DNA of 12,221 nt from CAMCYM01 sp964405405 (lineage in GTDB: Bacteria; Bacteroidota; Bacteroidia; Flavobacteriales_D; Sanyastnellaceae), in contig CAYONT010000051.1 in the NCBI GenBank assembly GCA_964405405.1, forward strand, positions 1 to 12,221, written 5' to 3'. The notes beneath the pieces were generated by a model, which did no database searches, was not told where the DNA came from, and saw only the letters and a program-made list of their open reading frames with translations. A program made the position numbers and the translations under genes. Positions 1-6,092 of this stretch are shown here, piece after piece (the stretch's first letter is position 1; the number at the start of each line of letters is the position of its first letter).

Positions 1-804
1 GCGAACAGCGATGTACTGATCACCGACGAGGCTCACGGGCACGAGTTGGTCCCCGATGAGGTCGTTGCACCCCCCGTTGAACGGCGTCCCCAAGGCCGAA
101 TCGTCGCTCAAAGTCACTGCAATCGGCGCGGTGGAAACCACGAGGGTTCCGGTGGGATGCTGGCCCGGTAGGGCACTGGCGGCCCGACCGGCCCAGGTCG
201 ATCCCGCCTGCGGAAGGACCACGGTGAAGGGAACGCCCGCCGGATGTCCCCCCACCAGATCCCGGGTGGGGGTGATGGTGACGCTGGTGTTCGGTTGCGT
301 GGCCACGATGTCAAACCCCGCCGTTGAACTGGCGAAGTTGTTTTGCATCAGGGTTTGGAACGGCGTGTAAAACTGGGTGCCGAGGGCATTTGCGCCCTTC
401 AGTACAAAGATGTCTGGGTTGCAGTTGCAGGTCGGGTTCACCTCGTAGTAGGCCGAGATGGGGGAGGTGGATACGATGCGCAACCCCCGGTTGAGCACCT
501 GGTTGAAGGGTTGGTTCTCCACCATGCCCAGCCAAGCCGTCAGGTTGATGGAGGCTGCGGCATTCGCTGCGATGTTCACCACCTGCGCCGGGAATGCGGG
601 GTTCGCCGGTTGGGTCACGGTGACCGTCGCCGGCACATCAAACGTCGCGAAGCGGAGCAGGACCGGGTTGTCGCCGTGGAGCGCAGTCACTTCGGGGGCG
701 ACAAACCAGAATTCGGTGTCGGTTTGGCCTGCAGCAGTGTGCGAAAAGAAAACCAACAAGAGAAGACCGGTCGCCGCCGCCCAACGCTGCATGTCTTTCC
801 TCAT
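1..804 (-). CDS. Secreted IgGFc-binding-domain protein (second tandem paralog), C-terminus off the left edge
   Basis: The reading frame is open from the ATG at 804 to the window edge (268 codons). The N-terminus MRKDMQRWAAATGLLLLVFF reads as a signal peptide (basic n-region, hydrophobic core) with likely cleavage at AAG-QTDTEFWF; the inner ATG at 792 is an alternative start. The mature part begins with TDTEFWFVAPEV, typical of the IgGFc_binding N-terminal domain family, and is roughly 55-65% identical by eye to the neighbouring upstream gene, including YYEVNP, NPDIFVLKG, NALGTQF, GFDIVAT and GDQLVPVS. The start codon overlaps the stop codon of that gene (ATGA, 801-804), suggesting one transcript and coupled translation. 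By analogy with the paralog, an Ig-repeat region and a T9SS sorting domain are expected beyond the edge but are not seen. The family name comes from mucin-like eukaryotic proteins; IgG binding here is not shown. The role is probably cell-surface or extracellular. Confidence 0.85.
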   Translation of the reverse strand, partial: MRKDMQRWAAATGLLLLVFFSHTAAGQTDTEFWFVAPEVTALHGDNPVLLRFATFDVPATVTVTQPANPAFPAQVVNIAANAAASINLTAWLGMVENQPFNQVLNRGLRIVSTSPISAYYEVNPTCNCNPDIFVLKGANALGTQFYTPFQTLMQNNFASSTAGFDIVATQPNTSVTITPTRDLVGGHPAGVPFTVVLPQAGSTWAGRAASALPGQHPTGTLVVSTAPIAVTLSDDSALGTPFNGGCNDLIGDQLVPVSLVGDQYIAVR

Positions 805-2620
805 CGCACAACCGTCAAGGTGCCGACCAACTGAACTGGACCCGGCTGGGTGATTTCGCGAAAGCCATCGGCGTCAGAGACGAAGAGGATGCCATCGGTC
901 CGCGCCACGATGATTTCGTAGAAATAGGTGCCTTCGGCGGCATCATCCGCACCCGGTGCCCAGCCGGGCGAGGTGCCGAACGCATCCGAACGGAAGACCT
1001 CACCGCCCCAACGGGTGTAGATGCGGCAGGTGCTTCCGGGGAAGCGGTCCATGCCGGGCACCTCGAACACTTCGTTGCTGTCGTCGCCGTTGGGCGAGAT
1101 GACGTTGGGGACGAGAAGTTCGCAGACGACGGTCTCGACGCGGTAGGCACCTTGGGCGGTTCGGTCACAGGGTGCGCCGGTGGCCATCAACACGGTGTAC
1201 ACGCCGTCGTTGCCAGCCGCGGTGCCCGGCCCCGTGGCCCAGGGCGTGGTTGCTCCACCGTCGAGGGATTGGTAGGTCCAGGTGTAGTTGTACGCGGGAT
1301 CGAACACTTGTGGGGCCAAATCCATGGCCTCATCAGGACACCGGGGCCGGTGGATGGGCGCAAAATCCTCGAGCAGAATGGCCGGTAACGCAACGACTTC
1401 CACTTCCCCCGTTCCCGGGGCGGAAGGGCAGCCATTGAGCAAGGCCACCACCGAGAAGGTGCCATCGGCCAGCAACGGGATGGCGTCGACGTCATAGGCC
1501 GTACCTGCCCAGGCACCCAGTCCCGGGTGCGTCCAGGTGTAGGTGGCCCCGATGCCCGCCGCGCTGCCCGCCACGGCATAGATGTTCGCGGGCTCGCCTT
1601 CACAATACGTTCCCAGCCCCATGATCACGGGGATGGGGGGCGTCGGGTTCACCGTGAGGTCCAACACGTCCGTGCCGGTGGGGCAGCCATCGACCACCCC
1701 GGAGAGCGTCCAGACGCCGTCGTGCTGGGCCGGTTGGGCGTTCGCCAGGGTGAAGTTGGTCCCTTGCGTGGTCACGCCGTTGGGTGCAGTCCAAACCCAT
1801 TCCCCCCCAGCGGGTCCCGAAGCGCTCCAGCCCATTCCTTCGCCCTGGCATAAGGTGGCCGAGGCGATCCCATTCCCGCCCGGGCCCACAATGCTGACAG
1901 CGGCCAGGGGTACCACCACCAATTCGCCGGTGGCCGCAGGCGAGACGCAGCCGTTCGGAGAGGTCACTGTGACACTGTACGTTCCACCATCCTCCGACGG
2001 ATCCGCCCCGGCGATGGGCCACCCGGCCCCTGTCCCCAAGAGGTTCCCGTCCGGACCGTACCACGACACCGTCCCCAGGTCCGCCGATCCTCCGGCCGAC
2101 AGCACCCCATCGGTCCCCGCACACAACACCGGCAAGTCCAAGGCCGGCGGTGCCGGCAGTGGCTCCACGTCCACCCAAACCGAATCCGCCCCGAGCGGGC
2201 AACCCGCTGCCACCCCCCCGAGTACGTACCATCCCGGCACCGCGGCCCCCACCGACCACGTCTCGCCCCCCGGACCGGGACCCCCCGGACCCACCCAGGC
2301 GAGCGCCGCCCCTGCCGGGCCGGTCCCCGCCAGTTCCACCCCCGCTCCTGCGCACACCCCAATCTCCTCCGGCACGATCAGGGCCTCCGCATGCGGAACC
2401 ACCTCGACCGTGGCCGTCCCCGGCTCCGACAGGCAGCCGTGGTCACTCAGCACCAACTGAAACACGCCCGCATCGTCGGCCGCCACATCCGCCACCGTCA
2501 ACGTGGACCCCCCCGGCATCGGCCCATTGGGCCCCGACCACAGGTACTGCACCATCCCCGCGTCCCCCGTCGTCAAGACCAAATCCTCCCCCTCACACAG
2601 CACCCCCGGGGCCGCAATGG
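801..2620 (-). CDS. C-terminal part of a large secreted protein: six Ig-like repeats plus T9SS type B sorting domain (5' end in the N gap)
   Basis: About 605 residues can be read from the gap edge to the TGA at 801-803. There are six Ig/PKD-like repeats of about 75-90 residues. Each has an early Cys (as in GVLCEGED, IGVCAGAG, PVLCAGTD, ATLCQGEG, TYCEGEP, PRCPDEA) and a late Cys (HGC, AGC, NGC, DGC, NGC, APC), as expected for one disulfide per domain. The last ~105 residues (about 801-1115) form a gliding-motility-associated C-terminal domain: VPNVISPNGDDSNEVFEV, then CRIYTRWGGEVF, TYFYEII and the terminal VQLVGTLTVVR. This is the type B signal for export and surface attachment or release by T9SS. 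Very probably it is the same gene as the IgGFc-binding part at 2721-4099. The frames on the two sides of the gap differ, but the gap length is a placeholder. It overlaps the next gene by ATGA. Confidence 0.88.
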
Positions 2621-2720
2621 NNNNNNNNNNNNNNNNNNNNNNNNNNNNNNNNNNNNNNNNNNNNNNNNNNNNNNNNNNNNNNNNNNNNNNNNNNNNNNNN
2701 NNNNNNNNNNNNNNNNNNNN
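2621..2720. other. Assembly gap (100 N)
   Basis: There are exactly 100 undetermined bases, a conventional scaffold gap of unknown true size. It falls inside a repeat-rich surface-protein gene, where short-read assembly often fails. The missing sequence probably encodes the end of the IgGFc-binding region and perhaps one or more Ig-like repeats. Confidence 0.98.
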
Positions 2721-4099
2721 ACGATGGCCGTGTACTGACGTTCCGCATAGTTGCTGAAGTACCCATAACGCGTTCCCGAACTGGCCCCACCGTGCACGAT
2801 GCCCAAGTGAAAGAACGAAGTGCTGTTCACAATGCGGGAAGCCTGCAGCACCCCAGCAAAGCCACTGGCTACAATGCTGGCATACTTCCAAGCTCCCCCT
2901 GTACCCGGGACCGTGATGAAGGCGGATGCCGGGATGTTGGCGGCACTGCCATTGAAGGTGAAATCATCCTCTCCCCCCGTCGGCACCAGGATTTTAAGCC
3001 CCAAAAACTCGTTGGTGGACCGCACGAACACCACCTCCTGCGACCCCGTGCAATCGATGGGGGGCAGAATGGCCCCGCCCACTTCACAACCGAAGCCCGT
3101 GATGTGCAACACGATCACCGGCTTGCTGGCTGTGTAATACGCGACCGCTGCGCTGAGCTGGTGCGAGTAGGCCGTCCCGACCTGCGCCAGGGTGCCCACC
3201 TGCACCCCGTTTACATAGATGACCGTGTTGGGCTCCGTGGCCACCAGAAACACCCGGTCCGGCCCGTTGAGGTCCCCTTTGATGGCGATGTACTCCGTGC
3301 CGACCACGCTGACCGGCACCAGCTGGTCCCCGGCGATGTCTGCGCACCCGCCGTATGCACCGCCGTTGAGCGAGTCGTCGCTCATGGTCACGGCGATGGG
3401 CTTGGTGGAGGTGATAAGGCTGCCGGAGGGGTGGTCGTTGGTGCCGACGTTGATGGCGCGGCCGGACCAGGTTTGGCCTGCATTGAGCGTGATGGTGAAC
3501 GCGACGTTCGCCGGATGCCCCACAAGGGCCTTCTTGGGCGTGATCGTAACTTGCGTGTTGTTCTCCGTGGCGACAATATCGAAGCCTGACGGGGACTGGG
3601 CATAGGCATTGGTCAGGTAGGTCTGAAAGGGCACGATGAACTGGGTGCCCAGCGCGTTATCCCCCTTGAGCACGAAGATGTCCGGGTTGAAGTTGTTGCT
3701 GGGATTGACCTCGTAATAGGCCTGGATGAGCGACGTGGAGGTGATTTTCAAGCCCAAATTCAGCACAGCATTGGCTGGCTTGTTTTCCACGAGGTTGAGC
3801 CAAGGACCGAGGTTCAAGCTCTGTGCAGAATTCGCCGGGATGTTCAGGGTCTGAACGGGAAAGGCTGGGTTCGCGGGCTGGTTCACGGTCACCACGGCGG
3901 CCTGCCCGAAGGTGGCAAAGCGCAGCAGGGTAGGGGAGTCCCCATGGCCAGCCCAAACCTCAGGCGCCACAAACCAGAACTCGGTGTCCGCCTGTCCCCA
4001 CGCGACCGACCCTCCCCCCACGACCCCTCCCCAGAGGCATCCCAGCACCCCCAGCGACCCCGCCACAGCAGGCAACCAACCCCCTTTGATACGGCCCAT
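2721..4099 (-). CDS. N-terminal part of a secreted IgGFc-binding-domain protein (3' end in the N gap)
   Basis: The ATG at 4099 is preferred. It gives MGRIKGGWLPAVAGSLGVLG, a basic n-region plus hydrophobic core, with likely cleavage at AWG-QADTEFWF. It also lies about 20 nt behind a Bacteroidota-type promoter, whereas ATGs at 4135 and 4120 would fall in or on that promoter. About 459 residues are readable before the gap. The mature protein starts with ADTEFWFVAPEV and carries IgGFc_binding-family features: AYYEVNPSNNFNPDIFVLKG, NALGTQFIVPFQTY, GFDIVATENNTQVTITP, GDQLVPVSVVG, FLVATEPNTVIYVNG, HITGFGCEVGGAILPPI. In this family the domain is an N-terminal module of large extracellular proteins. 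Most likely it continues across the gap into the Ig-repeat/T9SS-signal part, making a protein of more than 1060 residues. It is a close paralog of the next gene on the strand. The ligand is unknown. Confidence 0.87.
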
Positions 4100-4124
4100 G
4101 TTCAGTTCGCTTGCATCCATCGGT

Positions 4125-4154
4125 CGAAAATACATACCATCTCAAGACGCCCAA
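4125..4154 (-). promoter_or_regulatory. Putative Bacteroidota-type promoter for the IgGFc-binding gene pair
   Basis: Reading the minus strand, TTG (4154-4152), 19 nt, then TATTTTCG (4132-4125) resembles the Bacteroidota consensus TTG-N17-23-TAnnTTTG with one mismatch in the -7 box. The predicted transcription start, about 4118-4121, leaves a leader of about 20 nt to the ATG at 4099, which supports that start codon. Confidence 0.45.
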
Positions 4155-4170
4155 CATGGCCCGGGGGGTG

Positions 4171-4202
4171 TTTGGGGCTTCCTGATGGAATGCGTATCTT
4201 CG
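4171..4202 (+). promoter_or_regulatory. Putative Bacteroidota-type promoter for tRNA-Ser
   Basis: TTTG at 4171-4174 is followed after 20 nt by TATCTTCG (4195-4202), one mismatch from TAnnTTTG. It lies about 50 nt upstream of the tRNA and diverges from the promoter of the surface-protein genes. Confidence 0.45.
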
Positions 4203-4250
4203 CGCCCCCTCAGGGAATTTCGGTGCCACCGGGCCCCGTTTCCCCCACCC

Positions 4251-4337
4251 GGAGAGGTGCCAGAGTGGTCGAATGGGCCTGACTCGAAATCAGGTGTACT
4301 CGCAAGGGTACCGGGGGTTCGAATCCCTCCCTCTCCG
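4251..4337 (+). tRNA. tRNA-Ser (anticodon CGA)
   Basis: The acceptor stem GGAGAGG (4251-4257) pairs perfectly with CCTCTCC (4330-4336), with discriminator G at 4337. The anticodon stem CCTGA/TCAGG (4278-4282/4290-4294) closes the loop CTCGAAA, so the anticodon is CGA at 4285-4287, reading UCG. The long variable arm (about 4295-4312) is typical of type II tRNA-Ser. The T arm is GGGGG-TTCGAAT-CCCTC (4313-4329). CCA is not encoded: GCGA follows the acceptor. Confidence 0.97.
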
Positions 4338-4338
4338 C
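4324..4338 (+). repeat. Direct repeat copy 1, in the tRNA-Ser 3' end (candidate attachment site)
   Basis: TCCCTCCCTCTCCGC covers the T loop/T stem 3' strand, the acceptor 3' strand and one base beyond the tRNA. It is repeated exactly at 4504-4518, 180 bp downstream. Duplication of a tRNA 3' end is the usual trace of a site-specific integrase. The copy in the tRNA keeps the gene intact. Confidence 0.5.
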
Positions 4339-4348
4339 GAAAAACTGA

Positions 4349-4378
4349 AAAAGCCGGTGCAACAGCACCGGCTTTTTT
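4349..4378 (+). terminator. Rho-independent terminator after tRNA-Ser
   Basis: A 12-bp stem, AAAAGCCGGTGC (4349-4360) with GCACCGGCTTTT (4365-4376), surrounds the loop AACA. A run of six T (4373-4378) closes it. It starts 12 nt after the tRNA. Confidence 0.85.
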
Positions 4379-4423
4379 GCTTTCGGAGACGGATGAAGTC
4401 CACTTCAAGCCGTCACCGGAAGC

Positions 4424-4448
4424 AAAAAATCGGCGGCCGCCGGCCGCC
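4424..4448 (-). terminator. Probable terminator of the hipBST operon
   Basis: The stem GGCGGCC (4432-4438) / GGCCGCC (4442-4448) with loop GCC is followed, reading the minus strand, by GATTTTTT (4431-4424). It lies about 70 nt beyond the hipT stop codon. On the plus strand the stem is followed by AAGCTTTTT (4449-4457), so it may work in both directions. Confidence 0.65.
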
Positions 4449-4494
4449 AAGCTTTTTCAGGTTTTCTAGCCCCCCCTCCCGGGATCACGAGCGC

Positions 4495-4508
4495 AGGGAG
4501 TACTCCCT
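4495..4508. repeat. Perfect 14-bp palindrome beside the tRNA-derived repeat
   Basis: AGGGAGTACTCCCT is its own reverse complement and overlaps the left end of the second tRNA-like repeat by five bases. It could be a protein-binding site or a by-product of an integration junction; no function can be assigned. Confidence 0.4.
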
Positions 4509-4518
4509 CCCTCTCCGC
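4504..4518 (+). repeat. Direct repeat copy 2, outside the tRNA (candidate attachment-site scar)
   Basis: This is a 15-bp exact copy of the tRNA-Ser 3' end (TCCCTCCCTCTCCGC), two bases before the hipT stop codon (4520-4522). Matching stops abruptly on both sides. It may mark the boundary of an integrated segment. The match is C/T-rich, which lowers its significance. Confidence 0.5.
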
Positions 4519-4519
4519 T

Positions 4520-5467
4520 TTACAAGTCCAGATTTTTGTATCGCTCAGTCAGGACATCTTCATAAGCCGCTTTCATTTCCTCCGACAGAAAGGACTGATC
4601 GATCCAACGGGATGCCTTGGGCTTGTTTTTGAGCATTCGGTTGAAAGTTCCCTTGATCTGTTTGGAGGTGAGGTCCAAACCTTCGCCCAACTGCTCAAAA
4701 TGTTCCCGCCTGAGTTTATTTTTCTTACCAGCCAGCGTCAAGGCAAGCTCTTCCTTATCCTCTGGCAGAACGATGGCAACGTTCAACAAATCATAAGCAG
4801 GGGCGAGCCCCCAGCCAGACGGAGTTTCTATCATAGAGAAGTTCTTGAGGTGCATATCGTTGTTGCCTACCAGATAGGAAAACACAGCCAGGTCCAAGAA
4901 ATAGGTCTTGTCCAGCAGAGCATGACTTGAATAGGCATCCAGTGCCTTACCCACTTTCTCCATGGAACCCTTGTACTTATCAGATGCTTCAGTAATCTGA
5001 AACATATCGAGCATGTGAACTTTTTCACCTGCTTCCTTGCGATCTATTCGCTTGGTCAGGTAGGATCGCTCTCCAGAAGCCAATCGAATGAGGGAAGAAG
5101 GCACAGTAGGTATTCCAAAAGCTTCTGCCATTCGCATGGTGAGATGCTCATTTTCTGGCATTTCCGGAAATCGGTCAGAAGGAGGTTTGAAAATGTAGTG
5201 ACCGCCTAATGCTCCCACTATGGTAAGTCTGGAATCTGCCTGATTGGTTGATCCGGCAACCAGGGACATGGATAACTTGGGTTGGACACCGGGAACCGCC
5301 ACGCTTCGCTCCACTACATTTTTTGCGAGTTCATCCATTTCATCCAGTGAATATTCTATTGTGGGCGGTGTTGGTGTTCCAAAAAACGCCAAAGAGCATT
5401 TTTTATGAAAGTCATTTCCCTCCTGAGTGGGTTCATAGCAGCAGAGGCATCTATTCTCCATCTTCAT
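4520..5467 (-). CDS. hipT: HipT-like serine/threonine kinase toxin (HipA C-terminal kinase domain)
   Basis: This 315-residue protein matches the kinase part of HipA without its N-terminal domain, which is encoded separately by the gene before it. Counting from the ATG at 5467: a cysteine-rich N-terminus (C7, C9, C10, H21, C24; CLCC...FHKKC) that could bind a metal; the G-rich loop VPGVQPKLSMS with an SxS pair at S66/S68; ATP-binding lysine in YIFKP (K94); the catalytic segment GNNDMHLKN (D204, H206, N209); and LAPAYDLLN (metal-binding D226). The catalytic residues look intact. HipA-family kinases phosphorylate aminoacyl-tRNA synthetases, and the characterised HipT of E. coli O127 acts on TrpS; the target here is unknown. 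The start is uncertain (GTG 5485, ATG 5467 or ATG 5461); every option overlaps the end of hipS. The gene is AT-richer than its flanks. Confidence 0.88.
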   Translation of the reverse strand: MKMENRCLCCYEPTQEGNDFHKKCSLAFFGTPTPPTIEYSLDEMDELAKNVVERSVAVPGVQPKLSMSLVAGSTNQADSRLTIVGALGGHYIFKPPSDRFPEMPENEHLTMRMAEAFGIPTVPSSLIRLASGERSYLTKRIDRKEAGEKVHMLDMFQITEASDKYKGSMEKVGKALDAYSSHALLDKTYFLDLAVFSYLVGNNDMHLKNFSMIETPSGWGLAPAYDLLNVAIVLPEDKEELALTLAGKKNKLRREHFEQLGEGLDLTSKQIKGTFNRMLKNKPKASRWIDQSFLSEEMKAAYEDVLTERYKNLDL

Positions 5468-5786
5468 TGCGTACGGGTTCAACACTCACCGCACCAATGC
5501 AATTCTGGCAGCAAGCCAGGAGCAAACCCATGCGATCATTCTTATTGATTTTCCAGCTTTTTGATGCGATATCCAGTAGCCATCCTTCTGGAATCAATCC
5601 TTCAAAAAAGGGGAAGAGTCTTTTGTCTTGATAGGGTTCGGAAGTGACCGGCATCGTGAAAGTCACAAAGTCATTGGGATGCTGATCAACGTATTGTGCG
5701 TGGTACTCAAAGACATATTCTCCATCATCGGTTTCCGTTAAGATGCCCGCCAAAACACCCTTGTAAAGCACTTTTCCCTGTCTCAT
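5451..5786 (-). CDS. hipS: HipS-like protein (stand-alone HipA N-terminal domain)
   Basis: At 111 residues it corresponds to the HipA_N / 'couple_hipA' domain alone. Visible family signatures are GVLAGILTE near the start, the LFPFFEGLIPEGWLLD motif in the middle and NDRMGLLLACCQNCIGAVSV at the end. In one-piece HipA toxins this domain precedes the kinase. In tripartite HipBST systems it is a separate protein and, in the characterised E. coli O127 system, the actual antitoxin that inhibits HipT. Its ATG (5786-5784) overlaps the hipB stop codon as ATGA, and its own end overlaps the hipT start region, so the three products are likely made in a coupled way. This is not a frameshifted hipA: the protein ends in an ordinary hydrophilic tail (PVRNEDGE) and the next gene has its own start. 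Antitoxin activity here is inferred from gene order and domain split. Confidence 0.85.
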   Translation of the reverse strand: MRQGKVLYKGVLAGILTETDDGEYVFEYHAQYVDQHPNDFVTFTMPVTSEPYQDKRLFPFFEGLIPEGWLLDIASKSWKINKNDRMGLLLACCQNCIGAVSVEPVRNEDGE

Positions 5787-5992
5787 TCCATTCGTTCTTT
5801 GCTGTTCACAGGGGCCAGTTCATGGCCAAACATCTTGAGAACCAGGTTGACCTTCTCCATATTGAGGTTGGTTTTTCCCTGTTCTATTTTGCGCAACACA
5901 GTAAGGGCCACTCCAGCTCGTTCGGCAAACTCCTCCTGAGTGAGATTAACTTCTTTTCTGCGCTGCTTAACAAATTCAGCTAAGTTCGTCAT
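5783..5992 (-). CDS. hipB: HipB-like XRE-family DNA-binding protein
   Basis: This 69-residue protein is essentially one helix-turn-helix domain of the Cro/C1 (XRE) type: VKQRRKEVNLTQEEFAERAGVALTVLRKIEQGK at residues 8-40, with LTQEEFAERAGV as helices 2 and 3. HipB proteins dimerise, bind palindromic operators in their own promoter and repress the operon, together with the other components. It is the first gene of the operon, and its ATG directly abuts the first of three palindromic boxes. The stop codon (5783-5785) overlaps the hipS ATG. The short C-terminus (HELAPVNSKERME) leaves little beyond the HTH, consistent with a purely DNA-binding role if HipS carries the antitoxin function. Confidence 0.88.
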   Translation of the reverse strand: MTNLAEFVKQRRKEVNLTQEEFAERAGVALTVLRKIEQGKTNLNMEKVNLVLKMFGHELAPVNSKERME

Positions 5993-6010
5993 TATATGTT
6001 TGGAGGTATA
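5993..6010 (-). promoter_or_regulatory. hipBST operator box O1
   Basis: TATATGTTTGGAGGTATA: the half-sites TATATG and GGTATA are imperfect inverted repeats separated by 6 nt. The box directly adjoins the hipB start codon (5992) and lies downstream of the predicted transcription start. It is the most divergent of the three boxes. Confidence 0.65.
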
Positions 6011-6018
6011 ATCGCATC

Positions 6019-6026
6019 CAAAGATA
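6019..6026 (-). promoter_or_regulatory. Promoter -7 element of the hipBST operon
   Basis: On the minus strand TATCTTTG is a perfect match to the Bacteroidota -7 consensus TAnnTTTG. It lies between boxes O1 and O2, with a predicted start about 20 nt before the hipB ATG. No good TTG -33 element is seen at the usual distance; that area is covered by O2. Confidence 0.6.
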
Positions 6027-6032
6027 CTGAAT

Positions 6033-6050
6033 TATATGCAAACGAATATA
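6033..6050 (-). promoter_or_regulatory. hipBST operator box O2
   Basis: TATATGCAAACGAATATA: half-sites TATATG and AATATA with a 6-nt spacer, starting exactly 40 bp from O1. It covers the expected -33 region of the hipBST promoter, so occupancy should block transcription. Confidence 0.7.
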
Positions 6051-6072
6051 ACTTCTGGCGGAAAGCCCCATT

Positions 6073-6090
6073 TATATGCCCAAGCGTATA
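6073..6090 (-). promoter_or_regulatory. hipBST operator box O3
   Basis: TATATGCCCAAGCGTATA: half-sites TATATG and CGTATA with a 6-nt spacer, starting exactly 40 bp from O2. It is the most upstream box and the best match to a TATAyG-N6-CrTATA palindrome. Confidence 0.7.
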
Positions 6091-6092
6091 AA

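Noticed and set aside
1582..3589. Long plus-strand open frames (1582-2460 and 2150-3589) over the left region
   Set aside because: They are Pro/Ser/Arg-rich shadows of the minus-strand Ig-repeat and IgGFc-binding genes, and one of them runs through the N gap.
1..4099. True antibody-binding function of the IgGFc-binding-family proteins
   Set aside because: The name is inherited from the domain family; nothing in the sequence shows IgG binding.
4495..4518. A second, truncated tRNA-Ser pseudogene
   Set aside because: Only 15 bp match the tRNA 3' end. No anticodon arm, D arm or acceptor 5' strand can be found upstream, so it is called a direct repeat instead.
5451..5485. hipS/hipT as a single hipA gene broken by a frameshift
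   Set aside because: Both parts have complete, family-like ends and starts, and a split N-domain/kinase arrangement is a known type. Other overlaps in the operon (hipB/hipS ATGA) show the same coupled style.
5993..6090. Three regularly spaced short repeats as a mini CRISPR array
   Set aside because: The repeats are 18 bp with variable 6-bp cores, spaced by only 22 bp, lie in a hip promoter and have no cas genes nearby. An operator array explains them better.
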